Source of the DNA: Paraglaciecola arctica BSs20135
GTDB lineage: Bacteria; Pseudomonadota; Gammaproteobacteria; Enterobacterales; Alteromonadaceae
Direction of reading: 5' to 3'
Assembly (NCBI RefSeq): GCF_000314995.1
Contig: NZ_BAEO01000047.1
Coordinates: 1-64,000, forward strand
Length of the DNA stretch: 64,000 nt
The position numbers and the translations under genes are program-made. Positions within the stretch are counted from its first letter, which is position 1. Each line of letters opens with the position of its first letter. Below, in pieces: positions 35,050 to 44,527 of this stretch. The notes below the pieces were generated by a model. That model saw only the letters and a list, made by a program, of their open reading frames with translations. It had not been told where the DNA came from and did not search any database.

Positions 35050-36396
35050 TCAATCTCGCTTAAAATCTACTGAATGTAAATCATGCTTTTTCATCAACTT
35101 ATGCATATCAGTACGATTTCTGCCGGCTAATTCCGCTGCTCTTGTGACATTACCGTCTGTCATTTTAAGTAACTTTAATAAGTACTTTTGCTCGAAGGCA
35201 TCTCTTGCTTCGGTCAAAGTTGGCCATTTCTGCTCAGAGGCAGACAAAGCTTGTTCAACTAAATGGGAGGCAATAACTGGGGTGTGAGTTAAAGCAACAC
35301 ATTGCTCTACAACATTGACAAGTTGCCTAACATTGCCCGGCCATAAACAAGTTGTTAATAATTGCATGGCATCATCTGAAAACCGACTGACTTTAACCTG
35401 ATGGCGTTCAGCACTCTCTTTTAACAAGTGCCGTGCCAAAAGTGGTATATCTTCAGAACGCTCTCGCAAGGTGGGTAAGGTGATATTCACGACATTAAGG
35501 CGATAGTATAAATCTTCCCTAAAATTGCCCTCCTCCATTTCCTTACTGAGGTTTTTATGGGTAGCTGAGATAATTCTCACATCGATTGGGATTTGTTTAC
35601 TACTACCCACTGGACGAATGGTTTGTTCTTGCAGCGCTCTAAGTAGTTTAACCTGTAGAGGAATCGGCATATCGCCAATTTCATCTAAAAACAAAGTGCC
35701 TCCATCAGCCTCTCTAAACAAGCCCTGATGTTCATTGACCGCACCAGTAAAAGAGCCTTTAGCATGCCCAAAAAGCTCTGATTCAAGTAAGTTTTCAGGT
35801 AATGCACCACAGTTAATCGCCACAAAAGCTTTATCCGCTCTTTTACTGGCTTTATGAATGGCACTGGCCAAAAGTTCTTTACCTGTTCCACTGGCACCAC
35901 TTATTAATACGCTGACATCGCGCTTGGCAACACGATAAGCTTGATCGAGTAGCTGTTCCATTTGCATAGAACGTGTAATGATTTTTTCACACCACTTGCC
36001 GTTTTGCGCACCTTGACTTTGACTCACAGCTTTTTTCATTAAACTGCGTAATTCATCATGATCTATGGGTTTAGTCAAAAAACCAAACACACCTCTTTGT
36101 GTTGCTTCAACAGCATCTTGAATAGTGCCGTGAGCAGTCATTAAAATAACAGGCACATCTTTTCTAAGCCCCATGATCTCTTCAAAAAGGCTTAATCCAT
36201 CTAATCCCGGCATACGTAAATCACTTAACACCACATCAAAATTTTGAGTGTTGATTAACTTTAATGCTTCTTTCCCCCCACTAGCACTTTGAACGTTATA
36301 TCCTTCGCCCTTCAGCCTAATGGCCATTAGGCGCAATAAACTTTCGTCATCATCAACCAAGAGTACATTAGGATCTGATATATTCGTCTGACTCAT
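35050..36396 (-). CDS. glrR: Sigma-54-dependent response regulator GlrR (QseF)
   Basis: A 448-residue regulator with receiver (VLLVDDDES, phospho-Asp59 in LSDLRMPGLDG), AAA+ domain (Walker A GASGTGKE at 167-174, Walker B GGTLFLDEIGD) and C-terminal Fis-type HTH (GNVTRAAELAGRNRTDMHKLM). It works with GlrK and QseG in envelope stress. The sigma-54-contact loop is GSFTGA (214-219) instead of the common GAFTGA. Its start overlaps the qseG-like stop by four bases, so translation is coupled. Confidence 0.92.
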   Translation of the reverse strand: MSQTNISDPNVLLVDDDESLLRLMAIRLKGEGYNVQSASGGKEALKLINTQNFDVVLSDLRMPGLDGLSLFEEIMGLRKDVPVILMTAHGTIQDAVEATQRGVFGFLTKPIDHDELRSLMKKAVSQSQGAQNGKWCEKIITRSMQMEQLLDQAYRVAKRDVSVLISGASGTGKELLASAIHKASKRADKAFVAINCGALPENLLESELFGHAKGSFTGAVNEHQGLFREADGGTLFLDEIGDMPIPLQVKLLRALQEQTIRPVGSSKQIPIDVRIISATHKNLSKEMEEGNFREDLYYRLNVVNITLPTLRERSEDIPLLARHLLKESAERHQVKVSRFSDDAMQLLTTCLWPGNVRQLVNVVEQCVALTHTPVIASHLVEQALSASEQKWPTLTEARDAFEQKYLLKLLKMTDGNVTRAAELAGRNRTDMHKLMKKHDLHSVDFKRD

Positions 36397-36962
36397 TCTT
36401 TATCCTCTTCGATACTTTGTATGATCGATGCTTCTATATTAAGTAACTGGTCAATTTGATTCTGTTGTTTTTTTAACAATATTTGTTGTTCTTCAATCTT
36501 GAACGCTTGCTGAGTATTAATTTTACTTAAAGTCACTAACGCTGACTCCAATTCAAGTAAGTCCTGACTAGGATGATAGAGAGCCACTAAGATAAATCGG
36601 CGCATCTGCTGACTTAACATCGGTAAGATAGAATCTACCCAGCCTTGTGCCCGTAAACGATCTTGATAGGGTGTGCTTTTACCTTGACTGAGCAGTATTT
36701 TTTTCAATATATCTACATCTTGTGCAGATAATGCATCTATTTGTTTTTTGCGCTGCGGCCATGAAATATCTTCAATATCCGACCAAAACTTCAACCAGTA
36801 TTCGATTTTGCACTCATTCGCATCCGATGAGTTTTTCCATATACAAGTAGATTGCGTTTTTTGCACCGCTTCCTTTGTTTGGGACGTGTTTACTGGCTGC
36901 AACAACTCACAACTGGGAAACAAAATTAAGGTGCTACATATGACTAATATTTTCGACTTCAT
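36393..36962 (-). CDS. qseG: QseG/YfhG-like outer-membrane lipoprotein
   Basis: A 189-residue lipoprotein with lipobox FPSC (Cys 18), central DISWPQRKKQIDALS and LRAQGWVDSILPMLSQQ, and a C-terminal coiled coil (EEQQILLKKQQNQIDQLLNIE). In enterobacteria QseG/YfhG connects to the GlrK sensor. Weak sequence conservation is usual for this family, so the call rests largely on its place between glrK and glrR, with four-base overlaps on both sides. Confidence 0.75.
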   Translation of the reverse strand: MKSKILVICSTLILFPSCELLQPVNTSQTKEAVQKTQSTCIWKNSSDANECKIEYWLKFWSDIEDISWPQRKKQIDALSAQDVDILKKILLSQGKSTPYQDRLRAQGWVDSILPMLSQQMRRFILVALYHPSQDLLELESALVTLSKINTQQAFKIEEQQILLKKQQNQIDQLLNIEASIIQSIEEDKE

Positions 36963-38365
36963 ATACTCGCTTCTTTACTTGGGATCTGCACACGAATACA
37001 CACGTCGGCATAATCCACGTCAACAATTTCCGCTTTTCCAAACATCATTCTGGCACAATCGGCCACTATGGATAATCCAAGTCCTGAGCCTGTTACTCTA
37101 TCATTTCTTACACCTTCGCCACGACTAAAAGGCTGGAATAGTGCATGACGTTGCTCCATGGCAATTTTCTGACCACGGTTGGCGAAATCAAGGATCTGCA
37201 TATTACCTTGCTGATAGAGACGAATATTAATGGGTCTGCCTCTACTACCATGGGCAATGGCATTTGACACCAAATTATCCAAAATTCTCCTAAACAATTT
37301 TTGGTCAGCAAAAATTGTGGGTAATTCTATTTTCATTTCCACTTGGTTATCATGTTGTTTAATCGCCAAACTGTTATCCGTAACAAACTCATCAAATAAG
37401 TTTTTTGTGTCGATCTTCGAGAACACAGGTTTGGCCTGCTGAAGCAACAAATTATAATCAAGCAACTGCACTATCAGTAAATTTAACCTGTCTGTACTGC
37501 TGTTTAGTAATGACAACACTTCTTCTTGATCTGCGTTCAAAGGACCTACAACTTGCTCAGTCAACAATGAGCATCCTTCTTTGATACTTGCTAAGGGCGT
37601 TTTTAGCTCGTGGGATGCATGACGCAATAAGGCATGGCGTAAATTTTCTAATTGAATTAAACGTCCAGCTAATTGGTGTAGTTTTTGCTCTAGTACAATT
37701 AATTCCTTTGGACCAGAAGTGGAAATTGGCGGTAAACTTTCTTCCTGCTTCGATATGGCGGTAATGATACGTTCAAGCCTTGAAACAGGTTTTAATATTG
37801 CCTTGGAACCAAGCGCAATTAATAAAAAGGAAGCACCTAAAAAACAAGCGGTTAACCAAAATTGCGTTTGTCGTACCGAACTCACATAAATTTGTTGATC
37901 TTGGATCCTCTGGTCAAGACTATGATCAACTTGTGCTGATAAGTCAGATAAATTTTGTTTAAATTCAGCTAATTGCGCGTCAATCAGCAATTGGTCTTCA
38001 GTTCCTGAGTATTGATTAATCCAAATAACACGCTCAGTTAAACTGCTACAATTTCGCTTTTCTAAAAGCTGGTCACAAACAGGGATTTGGAATTCAGTAA
38101 ATCTTTGGGTTGATTTTCCAATCAAAGGTTTAAGGGCATCCTTTTTGACAATATGGTATTGGCGTACTAGTCGCTCAATATCAACCGACAAACCTTCCAT
38201 TTTACTCACTCGCCTAACAGTGTTAACTGAGTATTCGGCTTCATAAGTGGCGATTTGACCTATTTCGCTGAGCTTAATTTGGCTATAGCCCACCAGCAAC
38301 GCCAAGGGCACAAGTACAACGACAAAACTAACTAGGGTTAATTGCCGTAATGAGCCTAGTTGCAT
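36959..38365 (-). CDS. glrK: Sensor histidine kinase GlrK (QseE)
   Basis: A 468-residue inner-membrane kinase: helix 1 (LTLVSFVVVLVPLALLVG), periplasmic region of about 145 residues, helix 2 (FWLTACFLGASFLLIALG), HAMP linker, HisKA with the H-box RHASHELKTPLASIKEG, and HATPase with NLVSNAIAHG and GSGLGLSIVAD. It phosphorylates GlrR. ATG 38365 has GGAG upstream and gives MQLGSLRQ; the start at 38377 would add four residues. First gene of a three-gene operon. Confidence 0.9.
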   Translation of the reverse strand: MQLGSLRQLTLVSFVVVLVPLALLVGYSQIKLSEIGQIATYEAEYSVNTVRRVSKMEGLSVDIERLVRQYHIVKKDALKPLIGKSTQRFTEFQIPVCDQLLEKRNCSSLTERVIWINQYSGTEDQLLIDAQLAEFKQNLSDLSAQVDHSLDQRIQDQQIYVSSVRQTQFWLTACFLGASFLLIALGSKAILKPVSRLERIITAISKQEESLPPISTSGPKELIVLEQKLHQLAGRLIQLENLRHALLRHASHELKTPLASIKEGCSLLTEQVVGPLNADQEEVLSLLNSSTDRLNLLIVQLLDYNLLLQQAKPVFSKIDTKNLFDEFVTDNSLAIKQHDNQVEMKIELPTIFADQKLFRRILDNLVSNAIAHGSRGRPINIRLYQQGNMQILDFANRGQKIAMEQRHALFQPFSRGEGVRNDRVTGSGLGLSIVADCARMMFGKAEIVDVDYADVCIRVQIPSKEASI

Positions 38366-38418
38366 CACAACTCCCATTAGTGTTTTTATTTATTTATTTG
38401 AGGGGTCAGCATAATAAA

Positions 38419-38444
38419 AAAAGATCGAACAAGTCGATCTTTTC
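38419..38444 (-). terminator. Terminator after EF-hand gene
   Basis: A 10-bp stem (38419-38428 with 38434-38443, core GATCGA/TCGATC) and a U-tract on the minus strand end the EF-hand transcript before glrK. Confidence 0.8.
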
Positions 38445-38463
38445 TTATTTTATTTTTAAGTCT

Positions 38464-38739
38464 TTACCCAGACTTACTGATTTTTTTTTCTAGCGTTGGT
38501 ACTATTTTTGTTCTGGCTAGTTCAATTGAACTGATCTTTCCGTTGCCATCTGTATCGATTTTACCAAATGAGGCTAGAATAACAGGGTCTGCCACTGCTT
38601 CTTTTATGGTGATTTGACCGTCTTTATCCAAATCAAGTTTGGCTATTAATTCATTATCAGCCCTCGCTGATAATGATGCAAACAACTGAAGGATTGCGGC
38701 AATAATTACAAACGGAGCAATATAATCAGATTTTTTCAT
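38464..38739 (-). CDS. Secreted EF-hand protein
   Basis: A 91-residue protein with a signal peptide (IIAAILQLFASLSARA) and two EF-hand loops: DLDKDGQITIKEA and DTDGNGKISSIEL, each with Asp at 1, 3 and 5, Gly at 6 and Ile at 8. It should bind calcium in the periplasm or outside the cell. No enzyme domain is present. It is followed by a terminator, and a second, seemingly frameshifted EF-hand gene lies just upstream on the same strand. Function unknown. Confidence 0.75.
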   Translation of the reverse strand: MKKSDYIAPFVIIAAILQLFASLSARADNELIAKLDLDKDGQITIKEAVADPVILASFGKIDTDGNGKISSIELARTKIVPTLEKKISKSG

Positions 38740-38800
38740 ATCATTATCATCCTTTACTAAATGAGATCTGATAACAACGGGGATAAATCATCAAATCTAA

Positions 38801-39017
38801 TTAAAATAAGGCATCCATGCCGTCAATGATGCAAATCTTTATTCGCATCAAGGATATTAATACTATTAGTTGCAAACGCCATCGCAGCCAATAACAAAAG
38901 TAGAAATGCACTAACATCCTTCACCACACTCACTGTCCATAAGTACGACCCGAGGAACCAGTCAGGCTGAATGTGATTACTAGCAAGGCTATTACATGGT
39001 TCGTGCCAAGAATACAT
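38801..39017 (-). pseudogene. Possible frameshifted EF-hand gene
   Basis: An open frame from ATG 39017 encodes a hydrophobic stretch (VSAFLLLLLAAMAFATNS, like a signal peptide) followed by ILDANKD and then LHH and a stop. In the +1 frame right after DANKD the sequence reads CIIDGMDALF and stops at 38801. Joined, DANKDCIIDGMD fits the 12-residue EF-hand loop, with Asp1, Asn3, Asp5, Ile8, Asp9 and Asp12. This suggests a one-base insertion in an EF-hand gene. If real, the protein would be very short. The N-terminal 30 residues before the hydrophobic part may not be translated; a GTG closer to it is possible. Confidence 0.4.
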
Positions 39018-39091
39018 TTTACATATATATCAACAACTTAAAAACATAAACCTGGCTCATGGTGGTAACTTGTCGTAAAGCCCAAAATATT

Positions 39092-39181
39092 ATGTCTTAA
39101 ATTTGAGACACCTATATTACTAGTGTAAATTATGTATTTTAAATCATATAGTTAGCATGTCTTTTATTTAAGACACCTATA
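39092..39181. repeat. Two copies of a 25-bp dyad, operator-like
   Basis: Copies at 39092-39116 and 39157-39181 differ at three positions. Each has inverted arms TGTCT.../...AGACA around an AT-rich centre, and each is followed by CCTATA. They are 65 bases apart, in the gap between the TerB gene and the EF-hand genes, upstream of the latter on the minus strand. This is the pattern of paired repressor or activator sites. Confidence 0.6.
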
Positions 39182-39216
39182 GAAATCAAACAAAAACACC
39201 GAAAGTAAGATAGAAA

Positions 39217-39660
39217 TTAGTAAGGCTTGACCGACAACTTACTTTGAATAAATTGGTTATGAGGAATGTAGAGTAAATCGGCTATTTTTCTGATGGTATA
39301 TTCTTCATCCGGGCTAAGTTCATGATCGGCATAAGCCACTGTCCATAACGAATCAAGCACCGCCCTTTTTTCCTTGAGGCCATAAATATCATTAATAACC
39401 CGCGTAAATTGCTGATAGTCTGCGGCGTTGTCTGCTTGGGATTGACTCAATTGACAAAGAGTTTCCAGTTCTGCACCAGTCAAAGAGAAATGTGTTTCAA
39501 GCTGTTTGCGATAACTATCTTGCTCAAGTTGATCAAATTTATGGTCAGCCCGCATAACTTCGTATAACAAAACGGCTGTTGCCAATTCGATTGTGTGTTG
39601 GCTATCAGTGTTATCGGCTTCTAGATGATTTTTAAACCATTCTTGAATACTGCTGATCAT
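39217..39660 (-). CDS. TerB family protein
   Basis: A 147-residue helical protein with the TerB/DjlA-N signature: ELATAVLLYEVMRADHKFDQLE and VAYADHELSPDEEYTIRKIADLL, with acidic residues that can bind a divalent metal. TerB-like proteins are tied to tellurite or general stress phenotypes, though most have unknown roles. It is the last gene of the run that begins with the ferric ABC transporter genes, six bases after an FAD enzyme gene. Confidence 0.8.
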   Translation of the reverse strand: MISSIQEWFKNHLEADNTDSQHTIELATAVLLYEVMRADHKFDQLEQDSYRKQLETHFSLTGAELETLCQLSQSQADNAADYQQFTRVINDIYGLKEKRAVLDSLWTVAYADHELSPDEEYTIRKIADLLYIPHNQFIQSKLSVKPY

Positions 39661-39666
39661 AATACT

Positions 39667-40692
39667 TTACTCACCCGTTATAATTGATTGACTAAGTCTT
39701 AAAGCCGCTTCATAAGCTGACTCAATTGAGGCACCAAAACTCCAATCACCCCCAAGATATATCCCATATTCATGATAACTGAAAATGCCTAACGACTTTT
39801 GCCCTGCACTAGGCCTTGCATACCGCCAGTAATGCGCGTGGGTATTCGCCACTGAGTTTTCAGGTAAATCAAACAATTCGCAAAGTCCCTTTGTGGCAAT
39901 ATCTATCGCCTTGGCTTTGCCCTGCTCGCCTAAATCGTCTGATAACTTATTTGCCAGTTGAATTACCCATATTTCGCTATTCTCGCCAGCCTCTGATGGG
40001 AAAACACTAGGGCGCTGTGGTTTGCCAGAATCACGAACTAGGGTCTGTATAGAGTGATTCTTTAGGTAAACTAAATCAATATCAGAGGCGACCACTTGTT
40101 GCAATTTTAAGGCGACCGACCAACAACTTGTCCAATCTTGCGAATAATCAGGTAATTCTAACGGCCACTCAGATTGTGCAATTAACGCCTGACTTTGCGG
40201 CCAAGGAAGAGTCACTACTACTTTATCAAATAACTCTGCCTGCCAAATCCCATTCAAATTTAGTTGCCATCCTTTACCATCAAGGTAGCGAATTTGGCCA
40301 ATTAAGCTGTTGCTGTGTAAGCGGGCGTTCTTAATCCAATGACGACATGGGGCATTCATTTTACTGTTAAAAACGTAATACTCTCGGTCACCGACTAAAT
40401 GTTCTAATGGCTGCTGCAGGTTAGCAATCGGTTGTGAGACAAATATTTTTTCAGGCCATTTAGTCACAATATTTTGCTTACTTAACCCCTGCATAAAATC
40501 TCTAAACTGGGCTTTTTTGGCTGGTACTATAGTAGCGCCTATATCACACTGCCCCCAATCGGTTTGTTTTGTACTTGCGCGTCCACCACAGCCACGAGAC
40601 TTTTCAAAAACACTGACATCTATACCTTCTGCCCCAAGAAAATGAGTCAATAAACATCCGCTAATTCCCGCTCCTACAACGGCAACTTTCAT
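39667..40692 (-). CDS. Renalase-like FAD-dependent oxidoreductase
   Basis: A 341-residue flavoprotein. The dinucleotide motif is VAVVGAGISGCLLTHFLG at the N-terminus, followed by VSVFEKSRGCGGRAST and GQCDIGAT as in the COG3380/renalase group, and a C-terminal FAD loop (IYLGGDWSFGASIESAYEA). Bacterial renalases oxidise dihydro-isomers of NAD(P)H, but several relatives have no known substrate. It overlaps the ferric ABC ATPase by four bases and so shares its message. Confidence 0.82.
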   Translation of the reverse strand: MKVAVVGAGISGCLLTHFLGAEGIDVSVFEKSRGCGGRASTKQTDWGQCDIGATIVPAKKAQFRDFMQGLSKQNIVTKWPEKIFVSQPIANLQQPLEHLVGDREYYVFNSKMNAPCRHWIKNARLHSNSLIGQIRYLDGKGWQLNLNGIWQAELFDKVVVTLPWPQSQALIAQSEWPLELPDYSQDWTSCWSVALKLQQVVASDIDLVYLKNHSIQTLVRDSGKPQRPSVFPSEAGENSEIWVIQLANKLSDDLGEQGKAKAIDIATKGLCELFDLPENSVANTHAHYWRYARPSAGQKSLGIFSYHEYGIYLGGDWSFGASIESAYEAALRLSQSIITGE

Positions 40693-41744
40693 GCATCATC
40701 ACCCTTATCAGCAAATACAATTAAGTGTTCTAGGTCTAAACGAATACCAATCAGTTCATTTAATTGGTGATCATGATGACTGAGGGCCAAACACAGTACC
40801 CTTGAATGACCAAGATGTTGCAATTCTAGTTGATACAAAATATGCGATCCTTGAAACGATCTATCCACTACTTTTGCCAAGGTTTTACTTTCGTCGTCAT
40901 GGATGATGTCGTCTGGACGAACCAAAAACACAACTTTGTCACCTTCCTTGAACCCACTAGCGGGGTTGATAGGAAACACTCCCAAACCACTATTTAACTT
41001 AAGATTTTTGTCTACGGTTGCAGACAAAAACACCCCATCACCAATAAAGGATGCCACAAAACGATTAGCCGGACGATGATAAAGGGCGTAAGCGTCTGTC
41101 CATTGTAATAAGCGTCCTTTGTTCATCACACCAATCACATCGGCCATAGCAAAGGCTTCATGTTGGTCATGGGTAACCATAAGAGCAGTGGTTTTTTCGT
41201 GTTTCAAAATTGCTCGCAGTTCTTTAGCAAGCTCATCTCTTAACTCTGCATCTAAACTAGAAAAAGGCTCATCTAATAATAATAAATCGGGTTTAGCTGC
41301 CATAGCTCGGGCCAATGCAACACGTTGTTGTTGGCCTCCTGATAAGGCGTGAGGATATCGGTTATCGTAACCAGGTAATCCCACTAACATGAGTAGTTCA
41401 GTGACTCGCTGAAGCTTTTGGGTACGGCTTTGCTTATGCAAACCAAATGCAATATTTTGCGCAACGGTTAAATGGGGAAACAAAGCGTAGTCTTGGAACA
41501 CCACTGCAACGCGGCGCTTTTCAGGATCTAAGTGACTATTCTTAGCGCTAACTAACTTTTTACGTAAGCAGATTTGCCCTGCCGCTACTTTTTCAAATCC
41601 AGCTACGGCTCGCAGAAGAGATGTTTTACCGCATCCTGAGGGCCCTAATAAACAACCTATTTGCCCAACCCCTAATTCAAAAGTAACCTCTTGAACGGCG
41701 TCCTTTTTTTGGTATGCAACGGATACATTATTGAGACTTAGCAT
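40689..41744 (-). CDS. fbpC: Ferric-iron ABC transporter ATP-binding protein
   Basis: A 351-residue ATPase of the Fbp/Sfu iron uptake family. Walker A is GPSGCGKTSLL, the signature LSGGQQQRVALARAMA, and Walker B LLLLDEPFSSLDAEL. The C-terminal third is a TOBE-like regulatory domain (VFLVRPDDIIHDDESKTLAKV). It energises the permease encoded seven bases upstream. Overlap with the FAD enzyme gene suggests cotranscription, with the operon under the Fur box at 44528-44546. Confidence 0.92.
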   Translation of the reverse strand: MLSLNNVSVAYQKKDAVQEVTFELGVGQIGCLLGPSGCGKTSLLRAVAGFEKVAAGQICLRKKLVSAKNSHLDPEKRRVAVVFQDYALFPHLTVAQNIAFGLHKQSRTQKLQRVTELLMLVGLPGYDNRYPHALSGGQQQRVALARAMAAKPDLLLLDEPFSSLDAELRDELAKELRAILKHEKTTALMVTHDQHEAFAMADVIGVMNKGRLLQWTDAYALYHRPANRFVASFIGDGVFLSATVDKNLKLNSGLGVFPINPASGFKEGDKVVFLVRPDDIIHDDESKTLAKVVDRSFQGSHILYQLELQHLGHSRVLCLALSHHDHQLNELIGIRLDLEHLIVFADKGDDA

Positions 41745-41751
41745 AACTTCC

Positions 41752-43416
41752 CTACTTAATTTGCGAACTATGAGGGCTGGGCTTATCCATCAACATAGTC
41801 AACAAAATGACGGGCAATATACCCACACTGACAATGGCTAGAGCGGGCAACGCAGCGTCCATTAAACGTTCGTCTGAGGCAAGTTCAAATGCTTTGACTG
41901 CCAAGGTATTAAAATTGAATGGGCGTAAAATTAAAGTGGCAGGAAGCTCTTTTAACACATCCACAAAAACCAACAATAATGCACTTAACACACTGGTTTT
42001 CATCAATGGCACATGAATGGTTCTGAGAATTTGCAAAGGTTTATGCCCTAAAGAACGGGCAGCATCATCCATATTGGGTTTTATTCTCGCCAAGCCTGTA
42101 TCTATATTATGCATAGCTACAGCTAAGAAACGACTACTGTAAACCAAAATCAGAGCAAATAATGAGCCTGAGAATATTAAGCCAACACTAAGGTCGAACC
42201 AATTTTCAGTTAGCGTATTGAGCTTTATATCTAGCCAACTTAGTGAAATCATTGCACCTATAGCGATTACGGTACCAGGCACAGCATACCCTAGGCTCAC
42301 AACGCCGACTATAAATTGAATCGGTTTAATGGGATTAAGGCGTTTTCCATAAGCAAAAAGAAGCGCCAAACTCACCGCAGTGATAGCGGCTATAGCAGCC
42401 AAATAAAAACTATTCCATAACAACAACCAAAATTCACTGTTAAGTTGTTTGGAATATGTCCTAGACGCCCAACTCAACAGTTGCAGAACGGGTAATATAA
42501 AACCAAAGAACACCGGTATCACACATAAAAATTGCACCCAAAACACTTTACTACCTGTTAATTTTTGTCGACTCACTTGCTGCGCTCTTTGCCCTTGAAA
42601 ATAATAGCGAATTTTGCGCCTAGACAGATATTCAAGAATAAGTAACAACACCACAAAACTGGTTAACATTGCAGCTAGTTGAGCTGCTGCAATACCATTA
42701 CCTAAACCGAACCAAGTTCTAAAAATACCAGTAGTAAAAGTACTCACACCAAAATATTGCACAGTGCCATAATCCGCGAATGCCTCCATCATTGCCAGCG
42801 CAGCTCCCATTAAAATAGCGGGGCGAGCTAAAGGTAAGACGACTTTAAATAAGTGTTTACTGGGGGACACGCCTAAGCTTCGAGATACTTCCTCAAGACT
42901 GGCTGGTTGTTCACTAAATGCAGTTCTCGCTAACATATAAACATAAGGATACAGCACTAAAGACAACATAATGATAGCGCCTGGCAAAGAACGAATATCA
43001 GGAAAATAATAATCGCCATACTGCCAGTTGAATGTCTCCCTTAACCAAGTTTGCACGGGTCCTGCATAGTCCAACAAACCAGTATAAGTGTAAGCAATAA
43101 TGTACGCTGGCATCGCCATTGGTAACAATATCAACCATTGTAATTGTTTACGCCCGGTAAATTCATACCTTGCTATACACCAAGCTAATACAGTACCAAT
43201 CACAATAACTAAGACCCCTACACCAAAGGCCAAGATAAGTGAATTAACTATATAATCTGATAAAACAGTTGAATATAGATGTTGCCATATTTCAGTTTGC
43301 GGAAAAAAAACACTTACAAAAACCAAGATTACTGGAGCCGCAAGAATAAAGCAGCCTAAGGCGATGCCTACAAACCAAGGATTGAACCAGTTATAAGACC
43401 AGTTTTTGAACTTCAT
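41752..43416 (-). CDS. fbpB: Ferric-iron ABC transporter permease (fused two-domain)
   Basis: An inner-membrane permease of about 554 residues with some 12 hydrophobic helices and two EAA-type loops: EEVSRSLGVSPSKHLFKVVLP in the first half and DDAARSLGHKPLQILRTIHVP in the second. The duplicated architecture is typical of FbpB/SfuB. The start is uncertain: ATG 43416 (MKFKNW) begins near the first helix but lacks a good ribosome site; GTG 43476 would add 20 residues and overlap the binding-protein gene by 17 bases. Confidence 0.9.
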   Translation of the reverse strand: MKFKNWSYNWFNPWFVGIALGCFILAAPVILVFVSVFFPQTEIWQHLYSTVLSDYIVNSLILAFGVGVLVIVIGTVLAWCIARYEFTGRKQLQWLILLPMAMPAYIIAYTYTGLLDYAGPVQTWLRETFNWQYGDYYFPDIRSLPGAIIMLSLVLYPYVYMLARTAFSEQPASLEEVSRSLGVSPSKHLFKVVLPLARPAILMGAALAMMEAFADYGTVQYFGVSTFTTGIFRTWFGLGNGIAAAQLAAMLTSFVVLLLILEYLSRRKIRYYFQGQRAQQVSRQKLTGSKVFWVQFLCVIPVFFGFILPVLQLLSWASRTYSKQLNSEFWLLLWNSFYLAAIAAITAVSLALLFAYGKRLNPIKPIQFIVGVVSLGYAVPGTVIAIGAMISLSWLDIKLNTLTENWFDLSVGLIFSGSLFALILVYSSRFLAVAMHNIDTGLARIKPNMDDAARSLGHKPLQILRTIHVPLMKTSVLSALLLVFVDVLKELPATLILRPFNFNTLAVKAFELASDERLMDAALPALAIVSVGILPVILLTMLMDKPSPHSSQIK

Positions 43417-43459
43417 AAACTGGCTTATTTTAATACCATAGACCTGTGAATTATTATCT

Positions 43460-44473
43460 TTACTTCCACCCAGCACGATCCATCATCTGTACAGCTGCTG
43501 CATTTAACTCGCCGAGCTTACCGAGGGGAACCTGTTCAGTTTTAAAGGTGCCGAATGATTGTAGTAGCTTACTCCAAGCAATATCAGCTAAAACAGGGTA
43601 TTCATGATTGGTTGTGGCATACCACAACTGAGATTCGTTACTGAGTAAAAAATCGATTAACTTAACTGCAGCGTCTTTATTCGGGGCATTTTTTGTTAAA
43701 GCAACGCCAGATATATTGATGTGCGCACCACGGTCAGTTTGATTCGGCCAAATCACTTTTACTTTTTTAGCTTGTTGCTGTGTGGTTTCATCGTCTGAAC
43801 TTAACATTCCGGCTAGATAATATGTATTGGCAATAGCTACATCACATAACCCTGCTGCCACGGCTTTAATTTGATCTCTGTCTCCGCCTTGTGGAGGACG
43901 AGCGAAATTTTTAACAAGGCCATTAACCCATTCCTGAGCCGCTGATTCACCCACCTGAGCAATTAACGCTGCCACCATAGACTGATTATAAATATTACTC
44001 GAACTGCGTATACACACTCGCCCTTTCCATTCTGGTTTGGTGATATCTTCAAGATTAGCAATAGTTTGCGAAGCCACTCTATCGACTGACACCATTAAAG
44101 GTCGTGCCCGTAACGATAAGCCCAACCAGTGTCCCTGCTCATCACGAAAATTATTGGGCAATTTCGAAATTGCCTCAGATTCTAAAATTTGCTGAGTTAA
44201 ACCTTGCTCTTTAGCACGATATAAGCGACCAACATCTGTAGTTAATAACAAATCTGCCGGACTATATTTGCCTTCACTTTTTAAACGCGTTATCAAATTG
44301 TCGGCGTTACCCGTGACTAAATTAACCGCAATACCGGTTTGCTGGGTAAATTTATCTAATAAAGGTTTGATCAAAGCTTCTTTACGAGCTGAATATAAAT
44401 TGACCTGCTCTGCCATAACTAATGGAGACAGCAAAGCCGCTATGACGAACATACAGGAGATGATATTTTTCAA
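43460..44473 (-). CDS. fbpA: Ferric-iron ABC transporter substrate-binding protein
   Basis: A 337-residue periplasmic protein with signal peptide (IISCMFVIAALLSPLVMA) and type II binding-protein fold. VNLYSARKEALIKPLLDKF is the classic FbpA opening. Conserved tyrosines that bind Fe(III) are expected in the YNQSMVAALIA and ANTYYLAGML regions; the second has the adjacent Tyr pair of the family. It is the first gene of the iron-uptake run and follows a Fur-type box. Confidence 0.92.
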   Translation of the reverse strand: MKNIISCMFVIAALLSPLVMAEQVNLYSARKEALIKPLLDKFTQQTGIAVNLVTGNADNLITRLKSEGKYSPADLLLTTDVGRLYRAKEQGLTQQILESEAISKLPNNFRDEQGHWLGLSLRARPLMVSVDRVASQTIANLEDITKPEWKGRVCIRSSSNIYNQSMVAALIAQVGESAAQEWVNGLVKNFARPPQGGDRDQIKAVAAGLCDVAIANTYYLAGMLSSDDETTQQQAKKVKVIWPNQTDRGAHINISGVALTKNAPNKDAAVKLIDFLLSNESQLWYATTNHEYPVLADIAWSKLLQSFGTFKTEQVPLGKLGELNAAAVQMMDRAGWK

Positions 44474-44527
44474 GAGGTATTCCTACTTTCTAAAGGCAAA
44501 CAAATAGAGAGACTGGATGGTAATCTA

